This document shows, in pieces, positions 9,291 through 16,248 of a stretch of 16,248 nt of DNA (positions are counted from its first letter, which is position 1; every line of letters begins with the position of its first letter). Source of the stretch: Conidiobolus incongruus B7586. Lineage: Eukaryota; Entomophthoromycota; Entomophthoromycetes; Entomophthorales; Conidiobolaceae. The DNA is taken from assembly GCA_000697335.1 (NCBI GenBank), contig JNEM01006046.1, forward strand, positions 1 through 16,248. The letters run 5' to 3'. The notes beneath the pieces were generated by a model, which saw only the letters and a program-made list of their open reading frames with translations, did not search any database and was not told the origin of the DNA. Position numbers and translations under genes: made by a program.

Positions 9291-9676
9291 ATGAAATTGC
9301 TATATCAAAAAATTAATTAGATATTAATATTTATATTATTCCATTTTGATTATTTAATTTATTAAATTTTTAATATTGTGATTAATTTTGTTACTTCATT
9401 TACATTAAAATTTTCTAATTTTATTTTTAAAATAGTTGCATTATGTTATCTGGATTCATCAAAACAATTCACCATCAATATACCATTTCACTTAATCTTA
9501 TATAGATTTTTTATAATATACTCTTAAATAATATCATTGTCAAATTAATGAAATTAATTTTCATTAACAATATTATTAAATTATTTTAATCAAAATATTT
9601 AACTTATAATGAAAATAAACAATTTATCAATGATTGATGTTGAATATAGGTTTGTTGATTAAATTAACCAACGTAA

Positions 9677-9700
9677 TGATTATATATATATATATAATCA
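9677..9700. repeat. Perfect 24-nt AT palindrome
   Basis: TGAT and ATCA enclose an alternating TA run of 16 nt, making a perfect 24-nt palindrome. It could extrude as a cruciform, or may simply be a microsatellite with symmetric flanks. It is about 240 nt before the YOS9 start. Confidence 0.6.
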
Positions 9701-9936
9701 ATTAAATTACTATTTTTAATATAATTAATTTGATTAATTATTTTAATATTAAATATCGAATCAAACTTAAACACATTGACTTAATAATCCCATTAATTGA
9801 ATTTTTAAATTAGAGATTATAAATTAAACAATAATTAAAGGTCACTAATACTGATAAAAAATTTAAAATAAATATTATTAAATTAATTAAATAAAATAAT
9901 AATAATAGTACTATTAACTATAATCAATTTAAACTT

Positions 9937-11506
9937 ATGAAATTTAATAAAGTTAAATTTTCTATCTATCTATTGCTGCCGATAATTAACGGTTTCAAAT
10001 TTAAAGACTTACTACTTGAACCTAAGTATGATATTCTATATTCCCAATACCCATTACTAAAAAGCGAAAAGCAGCTTTATTTAAATTATGAAAAAGTAAC
10101 TAAATATATTATTATTTAATAAATATATTGTTATTAATATTTTATTTAGAAAATAGAATTTGATTTACCCGATAATTATCAAAATTATCAAAGTGAAAGA
10201 AATATTCTAAATAATGGAGAAACTGAGTACCTTTGTGAAACTTTAAAGAAGTCAAAAACTGACGATCCTTTGAAAACTTTGGGTGAGTCGAAACAACCTG
10301 AAGCTATTGCTAATGAGGTGGGGTTGGAATTGAGTAGGAAATTGAATAATGGATGTATTCATGCGGTAAATTGATTATAATTGGTACTCTAATTATTGAT
10401 ATTGATTTGTTGAATAGACTCTGAATTATTGGACGTATGAACTGTGTTTTAAAAAGTATATCAAACAGTATCACATTCCTAAGGAGGGTGAGAAGAATCC
10501 CGAAAAGGCTGTGTTCTATTTAGGGAGGTACGGAGCTGAAACTCAGTCCAAATCTAAAGACAATCTGCCAATGGTATTCAAAGAAGATGAAGGTGGCAAT
10601 TACTTATCTCAAGTGTGGGACGGAGGTACCAAATGTGATTTAACGGGAAGATCCAGGTCCACTGAAATTCGATTCGTATGTGCCGAAGGTCCTCAACCCC
10701 AGTTCAAATCCATTGCAGAATTAGAGACTTGTGTGTACCAAATAGTCATTCACGTTCCTTTATTGTGCCAAAATGACTTTTTCAAACCCCAAACTGATGT
10801 GAATTACAATTACATCACATGCTACGAGCTAGTATCCGACAAGGAGTACGACTCTATCCTCAGCGATCTCGAAACTCGCAAATCCTCAACCAGATTCCAA
10901 CCTTCCGAAATTGAAGGCACCGACTCCAAAAAGAATGTGATGGTAGACCAGTACGATATTCTGAAGGATTTGGACAAGCCCATCCCCACCCTCGACACCA
11001 AACTCAAGCCCACGAATCCCCAATACTTGGTAGACCTAGCGAGGTGGAAAATAGCTTTGGACCAAGAGTACCGTCTAATCCAAACCAAATTAGTATTCGT
11101 TGACACCCAAACCAAAAATCCCCAACAGTTAGCAATTCTCGAGAAACTCAACCGACGCAAAGCGGATTGCTTCGCAGCTTACAGTGAACTCCTAATGCTT
11201 GAGATGGAATGTAGATCCACTTCCGACCCCCCAGTCAATATCCATTCCTCCCAGTTCAGCGACGAAGACAGAAAAACCTTAAAGTATTTGGATACTGAAT
11301 TGGGTAAATTACCCGAATTTGAATTGGATCAGTCGGATTACGAAAGGGTTGTTAAGAATCTTTTGAGTAAGTTGTTGACTGACAATGGTGGTGACGAAGA
11401 AGGGGAAGATGATCATTCATGGTTTCGATTGGTAGATACTAATATTGCGCTGAAGCAAGATAGCGATAAAGAGGATCAGAATAATAGTGAGGATGATGAA
11501 TTATAA
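9937..11506 (+). CDS. YOS9: ER lectin of the OS-9/Yos9 family (ERAD glycoprotein recognition), 3 exons, 487 aa
   Basis: Exons 9937-10095, 10150-10365 and 10418-11506 join in frame; introns are 54 and 52 nt. The protein would sit in the ER lumen with the Hrd1 ligase and recognise trimmed mannose glycans on misfolded glycoproteins. It has an N-terminal signal peptide (MKFNKVKFSIYLLLPIINGF). An MRH lectin domain spans about 121-242, with NYWTYELCFKKYIKQYH (128-144), KCDLTGRSRSTEIRFVC (197-213) and TCVYQIVIHVPLLC (229-242). By alignment with human OS-9 the sugar-contact residues Gln142, Arg203, Glu226 and Tyr232 are all present. The first Trp of the OS-9 WW pair is Tyr129 here. The protein ends in DDEL, an HDEL-type retrieval signal, as yeast Yos9 ends in HDEL. 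The C-terminal half is charged and partly helical. Length is close to yeast Yos9 (542 aa). The last exon is much richer in G and C than the first two. Confidence 0.93.
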
Positions 11507-13007
11507 ACTCCAATTTTTTTTTAATTTTAATGTCAATTGTACAATATATTTTTCAAATTGACAACTTTAAAGATTTATTATAAAAATTTAATACTATATT
11601 TTATATAAATATCCTATTTATAATGTAGCATTCTTGCATTATTTCAATAATGAAGGGTAATTTGATAAATAATGAGAATCAATACTTCTAGACCAAAATT
11701 TCATTATTTATACTCATTAAAACTATTGTTGTATTGTAAAAATACCCTTCTGTCTAGATTTGATAGTTAGGTTCACATTACTCCCTGCTCATGGTGTAAT
11801 TATTAGTCTATAATCAAGTGATACTCTTTAGCTCCTTTATTAGAATTTATTCAAAACATATGCCACTCACTGAATGAATTATTTAAACTCTAAAGTGTCA
11901 AGATTAACAAGGAGGTTTTTTTTCTCTGAATATTCTGCTACAACATCTCAACAATAATTTTTAAGACACACAGTCCTGATATGTTAAAGAGCAGGATTAA
12001 TAAATAATTGACTAAATCATATTACAAGTACTTTTCTAACCATGATCTTTGTTTCCCAAAACTTATAAAAACTCAACACTATTTTATTTACTATCATACT
12101 AAACATAAATTAATTCTAATTAATTTCAAAAATTTTGAATATAAAAATTAATAATTTTATATCAAATTTAAAATTGTAAAATCAATCTAATACCATTAAA
12201 TTCTAATCAACTTAATTCATAATTTTCAATTCAATTTTCATAACTAAAAAATTGATGTTTCTAATCAATTGTGAATTTTTAATAATCTAATACTTTCTTA
12301 TAACTTGAAAATTAGATTTTTCCCTTCATCTTTATTGACATCTTTCAAAATCATATAATTCAAAATTCCTTCTATATTAATTAATATTTTTTAAATTGAA
12401 TTGTTTGTTGTAGTGATCTTATATATTCAATATTCATTATAATTGTATTTTTTATAATGAGTATAGAGATAAATGAAATTCAGTCATTTATTAATAAAAT
12501 CTATTTTAAATAATATATTTTTATTAAATACTAAATATGCCTATAAATTTTAAGATATACTTAAAATACTGATATTAATTGGAATCTATTATAGGCTCAA
12601 ATCAAAAGGTAATTACGTTAAAAGTTTATAATTAAACTAGATGACAGCATATCTCTAAACTACTCAAGGTTACCAGTGGTATAGATAGACTAAAAACATG
12701 TAAATTTAATATTACAATAAAAATTTATAAATTAAAATAATTTATTATTTTCAGAAAATTTAAATTTGAATTAGATTTAATTAGAAGAATAATTATTACT
12801 TAGGTTAGAAAATTGTATAATTTTTATTAATGGTATTAAATTCCTTTTTAATATAAGTTTCAAGAAATTTAAAAAGATTATAAATTAGTATATATGAATC
12901 AAAATTTATTAAAATAATAATACAATAAAATATTTTAATATAAACAACTTTATTCTTATAACATTGAATCTAACAGTAATTATGGACCTAGATCGTAAGG
13001 TAATAAA
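11507..13007. other. AT-rich intergenic region
   Basis: About 1.5 kb with no convincing gene on either strand. A nested inverted repeat at 11652-11750 is listed separately; the part up to about 12070 is somewhat less AT-rich than the rest. From 12080 to 13000 the sequence is close to pure A/T with frequent stops. Confidence 0.65.
11652..11750. repeat. Nested inverted repeat (8-bp outer, 11-bp inner arms)
   Basis: The outer arms are GAAGGGTA (11652-11659) and TACCCTTC (11743-11750). The inner arms are ATAAATAATGA (11665-11675) and its perfect complement at 11701-11711. The right side has about 30 extra bases between the arms. It could be a remnant of a small non-autonomous DNA element (MITE) or an RNA hairpin. 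No flanking target duplication is evident. Confidence 0.4.
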
Positions 13008-13136
13008 TTAATTTTGAAGCAATTCAAATAAATCTTCGAGCACTTTTGCTATTGTATCGCTTTTTTCGATACTGTCTGAGCCAGATAGACATGATATAGA
13101 CAGAGTATAAAGAAATATTAGTATGAATAACTTCAC
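13008..13136 (-). pseudogene. Signal-peptide-like fragment without an ATG, 42 codons
   Basis: The minus-strand frame starts with VKLFILIFLYTLSISCLSG, which looks like a signal peptide, and continues into an acidic helix ending IAKVLEDLFELLQN before a stop. The first codon of the hydrophobic segment is GTG, and no in-frame ATG exists before the next upstream stop. It lies 88 nt downstream of, and in the same orientation as, the small secreted ORF at 13225-13479, and both contain LFEL after an acidic stretch. It could be a decayed tandem copy, or an exon whose first part I cannot place. No family is recognised. Confidence 0.25.
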
Positions 13137-13224
13137 TATAGATTTCTTAAAATTAATATTAGAAAACTACTATAAAAAGGTTGCAATTTTTTATCCAATC
13201 TGCATTTTGTGGCTAAGTGCTTGT

Positions 13225-13479
13225 TCAACATTTTGAGAATTTATCAATTTTAGGTGCAAGTAATTCGTTAAATATTTCACCATCATCATTCGGGTCGATA
13301 TCTTTGATTAACTTGTCAATTATATCGTCTAATTGTAAGCTGTGTATTAATTCAAATAGCGGTGAAGAGTTATCAAAATTGTCAATTTCTGGAAAATTTG
13401 ACAGCTGGTCATTGGAGGGATTACAATCTAAACTTGAAGCGAATTTTATGAAAATGGCAATTGGTATGATATATTTCAT
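13225..13479 (-). CDS. Putative small secreted protein with an EF-hand-like loop, 84 aa, unknown family
   Basis: Starts at the ATG at 13479 and encodes 84 residues on the minus strand. A clear signal peptide (MKYIIPIAIFIKFASS, cut before LDC) is followed by an acidic helical protein with two cysteines (19 and 84) and one sequon (Asn37). Residues 62-72 (DPNDDGEIFNE) match the calcium loop pattern D-x-N-x-D-G-x-I, but the acidic residue that closes the loop is at position 11 rather than 12. It is preceded by the helix DDIIDKLIKDI, as in EF-hands. A minus-strand TATAATA sits upstream. A frame also stays open on the opposite strand (13217-13498), but lacks an ATG at its left end and has no recognisable signal. 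The gene may continue through an unseen intron. Expression is unproven. Confidence 0.45.
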   Translation of the reverse strand: MKYIIPIAIFIKFASSLDCNPSNDQLSNFPEIDNFDNSSPLFELIHSLQLDDIIDKLIKDIDPNDDGEIFNELLAPKIDKFSKC

Positions 13480-14039
13480 TGAATTGGTAAGTGAATAAAT
13501 TTATTATAGCCTTAGAACCTTTAAAATCTCTTTCAATAAGTATTTGTAGTTAAAACTGGATTTATTTTGAATTTTGGGATTAGTTAATAAATTGTAACCA
13601 AATCAGGTTTGATAGTTTGATTGTGACTATTTTCAATTTTTATATATTGTATTTTATCTATCGAACTTTGATTGTATATCAGAATATATAATAAAGGCAA
13701 TTTATTTTACACATCGTGAATAGTTCATTAAACTGATAACTTTATTGGTGTATCTAATGCCCTTCAATAAAATTGATAAAATTAAAAATTTTATAACGTA
13801 TATTTTTTAAAATCAAATTTTATATATTATTTGGTAAAACTATATTTAGCATTAATATTCCATAATTTTAAAAGAAATGATGATATTAGCATAACTTGTA
13901 ACTAAATATAATTTTTAAGATTTAGTTTTTTATCAATTACAAATTATCTTGTTACCATATTTATAAAAGATTTCATATTCGTAATAGTTTTAATAACCTA
14001 AGCTTTTAAGTCTCATTTCATAATGTATGTAAATTTATA

Positions 14040-14071
14040 TAGCAATTTACAAGCAATTTTATAAATTGCTA
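14040..14071. repeat. Perfect 10-bp inverted repeat
   Basis: The arms are TAGCAATTTA (14040-14049) and TAAATTGCTA (14062-14071) with a 12-nt spacer that holds a third, partial copy (AGCAATTT). It is about 340 nt before the secreted-protein gene. It may be a protein-binding site or a hairpin; function is unknown. Confidence 0.5.
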
Positions 14072-14332
14072 ATTATATCAAAATTCCCTGTTTTTCTTTT
14101 TTATAATGCTGTTACTGTGAATAAATTATTCTCAATCTTATCCTATGAATAGAATAATTATCAAATTTAATTGAACTAATTATTTTAAGACCAAATAAAC
14201 TGAATTTAATCAGCCGTAGAGATTTAAAACTAATTAATTTGTAAGTTCAGTAAAATGTGGACGCCTCGAAGTTTTACTGTTTGACTGAGCCATTATTGGA
14301 TTCAGTTTGTCGCTACTACACGTTCAGTCATT

Positions 14333-14338
14333 TATATA
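14333..14338 (+). promoter_or_regulatory. TATA box of the secreted-protein gene
   Basis: TTTATATACC lies 70 nt before the ATG at 14408, in a stretch with near-normal base composition. The match therefore stands out more than the other TATA candidates in the window. Confidence 0.5.
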
Positions 14339-14407
14339 CCAGCTGCTAAATATACAATTCATTTTATTCAATTAAATTAAATAATTTTTAATTGTTTAAT
14401 ATTTATT

Positions 14408-15598
14408 ATGATTTTTAATTTTCAAAGTAGGTTTATAATATTAAGTATAATTGGATCTATTGCAGGTCATTATCCGGCACCTCCAACCAATGCTGGATTT
14501 CCACAATATCCAAATATGCCAAATAGACCATCCGTGGCAATACCTCCTTTGAAGCCAATGGAACCTGCATCCGCAAATCCACCTTCTAACCCATCTTATC
14601 CAATATCACCAAATTTACCTTCTAATCCCATGAGTCCAATGTCTCCTCAAGGTCCTGCCAATCCAAACAATCCAATGGAACCTGGTTTACTGAGACCATT
14701 GGGCTATCTAACATCTCCATTATCCGCTGTGACTCATAAATTAGGAGAAGCTGCCGATTACGTTCCTGTACTAGGTTCAACAGTGAAGACACTTACCGAC
14801 GGTGTGGACAATCTAAATGATTCCATTAACAACGGTACTACTACAGAAACTGTAGTGGATTTATTGAAAACTGTTACAGGTACACTAGATTCCGCAGTGA
14901 AAACGGTTACAAACAACACACATCTTCCCGTGGATCTGGATTCGCTCTGTGGCTCGAAGGCAATCACCCCATTGATCGTAAACTACAGGCGAGGCAACTA
15001 TGTTAAAGCAGTTCTGTCTGCTAAAGATGAGTTTAACCTATGCAAAAAGGAGAGTTTGCTGACCAATACAGTTGGAAATCTCGGCCACTACCTGGGCGTG
15101 AAGAGAAAAGGAATCCAAGAAATTCCAGACGACAATATCGAGGCATTAGAAACGCTACTCACTTCCGATCACCCTAAAAACTTCAGCAAGGAAAAATCTG
15201 AAGAAATAATTGAATCATACTATCCTGATGAAGATAATTTCATTTGGAAAGTGATTAGTAAGACCGATTTAGGCAATTTATTGGATCATGGAACACTCAT
15301 CACCGCGCTAAAGACCTCCCCGCTCATCTCCTCCATTATGGAGTTCGAACTACCCGAAAACTACATGGAAGACTACGAAGCCGATTTCGAAGAGCTCAAA
15401 GATTCTGGATTAGGCGTATCTCTACTGGAGTTCGCTACCAAGACCAATTGGGACCATGTAATTCAAGATTTTAAAGACCTCGACTTGTCAAAGCTACAAT
15501 CGCAGCTTATGAAAGCTGCAACTGATGCAGCACTTGAGCAGGCCTCAGCTAAACTAGTTCCCAATTCTGTAAAATCTATATTCTCCTTTTTCAAATAA
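14408..15598 (+). CDS. Secreted protein of unknown family with Pro/Asn/Met-rich N-terminus, 396 aa, intronless
   Basis: The ATG at 14408 is followed by a signal peptide (MIFNFQSRFIILSIIGSIAG). Residues 21-95 form a low-complexity segment rich in Pro, Asn, Ser and Met, with SNP, SPM and NPM units (for example PSNPMSPMSPQGPANPNNPM, 71-90), probably extended. Residues 96-396 look folded and mostly helical. They carry two cysteines (181 and 212) that could form one disulfide, and sequons at Asn137, Asn142, Asn169 and Asn258. Dibasic sites at RR (194-195) and KRK (232-234) could be cut by a Kex2-type protease. There is no membrane segment after the signal and no glycolipid-anchor signal. I recognise no family. 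A cell-wall or secreted role is inferred only from the signal peptide and Pro-rich region. Codon use becomes more GC-rich after about residue 175. AATAAA lies at 15627-15632. Confidence 0.88.
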   Translation: MIFNFQSRFIILSIIGSIAGHYPAPPTNAGFPQYPNMPNRPSVAIPPLKPMEPASANPPSNPSYPISPNLPSNPMSPMSPQGPANPNNPMEPGLLRPLGYLTSPLSAVTHKLGEAADYVPVLGSTVKTLTDGVDNLNDSINNGTTTETVVDLLKTVTGTLDSAVKTVTNNTHLPVDLDSLCGSKAITPLIVNYRRGNYVKAVLSAKDEFNLCKKESLLTNTVGNLGHYLGVKRKGIQEIPDDNIEALETLLTSDHPKNFSKEKSEEIIESYYPDEDNFIWKVISKTDLGNLLDHGTLITALKTSPLISSIMEFELPENYMEDYEADFEELKDSGLGVSLLEFATKTNWDHVIQDFKDLDLSKLQSQLMKAATDAALEQASAKLVPNSVKSIFSFFK

Positions 15599-15626
15599 TC
15601 TTTGATAGCTAATTTGATTCATCACT

Positions 15627-15632
15627 AATAAA
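15627..15632 (+). terminator. Poly(A) signal of the secreted-protein gene
   Basis: AATAAA begins 29 nt after the stop codon, consistent with a cleavage and polyadenylation signal. Confidence 0.5.
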
Positions 15633-15766
15633 ATTATAATTTAAGATAGTTTTTTATTACCACAGAATTGAAGAAATTGGAAATTTTTTAATTTTTGATT
15701 TTTCAAACTTATTATTAATTTCAGAAAAAAAAATATTCAAAATAAATAGGAAAATAAATATTTTTG

Positions 15767-15790
15767 AACTATATATATAGATATATAGTT
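15767..15790. repeat. Perfect hairpin, 10-bp arms with 4-nt loop
   Basis: AACTATATAT and ATATATAGTT flank ATAG, giving a perfect 10-bp stem, and a run of T follows. In a bacterium this would suggest a terminator. In this eukaryotic, AT-rich setting it is more likely a chance or microsatellite-derived palindrome. Confidence 0.5.
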
Positions 15791-16248
15791 TTTTTAATTA
15801 AAAAAATTAACTTTTAAAGATTTATTGTTTAATTTAATTATATTTAAACTGAATAATAATCACCAAAAGTTTTTTATTTGATTATTAATAAAGATTAACC
15901 ATAAGCCTTTTAAAGTTATTTGAAATTTTTAAATAGATTTTAAAAATGGTGTTTTATTTAAATCAACTATTTATTACTAGTTCTATTATTTTAAAGCTTA
16001 AATGAATATTTTTAAAATTTATTAAAATTTTAAAAGAATTATTAAATTTTATATTTTTGTTATTAATAGAATAAAAAAAATATTAATAAATATTTTTTTA
16101 TTTTAGTTAAAAAGTTATTAAAACATTTTAATATTAATTATATAAGGATATTTTATATATTAAAATTTAAATTTAAAATAATTTATAAAAATATCAATTA
16201 AATACTTTATAGTTTAATTAAATTTTAAAATGGTTAAAATAATTATTA

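Larger units (their letters stand above)
8494..9936. other. Intergenic region between SF3B2 and YOS9 genes, including a GC-shifted stretch
   Basis: About 1.44 kb without a protein gene. Its middle (about 8836-9290) has visibly more G and C than the rest and is listed separately. The remainder is AT-rich and contains a long perfect AT palindrome (9677-9700). I found no tRNA, 5S or spliceosomal RNA signature. Confidence 0.65.
13480..14407. other. Divergent intergenic region with inverted repeat and TATA box
   Basis: About 930 bases lie between the small secreted ORF (minus) and the large secreted ORF (plus). No gene is seen. It contains a perfect 10-bp inverted repeat at 14040-14071 and, from 14250 to 14345, a less AT-rich stretch that looks like the core promoter of the plus-strand gene. 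Confidence 0.65.
15599..16248. other. Extremely AT-rich non-coding end of the window
   Basis: After the poly(A) signal I see no gene. Two hand-counted lines (16021-16140) hold only six G or C in 120 bases, about 5%. A perfect hairpin sits at 15767-15790. Confidence 0.7.

Noticed and set aside
10822-11160. 112-codon minus-strand frame inside YOS9
   Set aside because: Antisense shadow of the GC-richer part of the lectin exon; no signal or motif.
13217-13498. 93-codon plus-strand frame opposite the small secreted ORF
   Set aside because: It lacks an ATG at its left end and shows no motif, while the minus-strand frame has an ATG, a signal peptide and an EF-hand-like loop.
13873-13885. ATGATGA-like C box of a possible C/D snoRNA
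   Set aside because: No matching D box (CTGA) with a terminal stem is present nearby.
14758-14967. 69-codon minus-strand frame within the secreted orphan gene
   Set aside because: Antisense to a long signal-peptide-bearing frame; no independent support.
16047-16057. Match to the budding-yeast ARS consensus (TTTTATATTTT)
   Set aside because: Such a match is expected by chance in DNA with about 5% GC, and the consensus does not apply outside close relatives of baker's yeast.

Overview
The window is nuclear DNA from a very AT-rich eukaryote with short GT-AG introns (about 43-73 nt). The gene set is fungal in flavour: a membrane-anchored KEX1-type carboxypeptidase, a Yos9-type ER lectin ending in a DDEL retrieval signal, and an SF3b subunit. 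Extreme AT bias, tiny introns and long AT-rich spacers suggest an early-diverging fungus. A Conidiobolus-like entomophthoralean is my best guess, but that is inference; no sequence here proves the species.

Layout. An enoyl-CoA hydratase/isomerase (ECI-type) gene lies on the minus strand (848-1727, three exons). It is divergent from a serine carboxypeptidase gene on the plus strand (3012-5439, fourteen exons, including three consecutive very small exons). Three more plus-strand genes follow: a small standalone DUF1115/RWDD2-C-terminal-like protein (5678-6133), the splicing factor SF3B2/Cus1 (6594-8493, four exons) and an OS-9/Yos9 lectin (9937-11506, three exons). A possible small secreted protein with an EF-hand-like loop is on the minus strand (13225-13479), with a second signal-peptide-like fragment downstream (13008-13136). 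An intronless secreted protein of unknown family with a Pro/Asn/Met-rich N-terminus is on the plus strand (14408-15598). All exon chains were worked out by hand; in the five recognised genes every junction keeps frame and restores family motifs.

Spacers (1-847, 1728-3011, 6134-6593, 8494-9936, 11507-13007, 13480-14407, 15599-16248) are mostly AT-rich and non-coding. They hold TATA-like boxes, poly(A) signals, several perfect inverted repeats and one stretch of clearly higher GC (about 8836-9290) that could be a decayed repeat or a structured RNA.

Functionally, KEX1 (late Golgi propeptide trimming), YOS9 (ER glycoprotein quality control) and the secreted proteins all belong to the secretory pathway. 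SF3B2 and the isomerase are unrelated housekeeping genes. There is no sign of an operon, phage, CRISPR or gene cluster. The most unusual thing in the window is the 19-10-6 nt exon chain that encodes the invariant substrate-binding loop of the carboxypeptidase.
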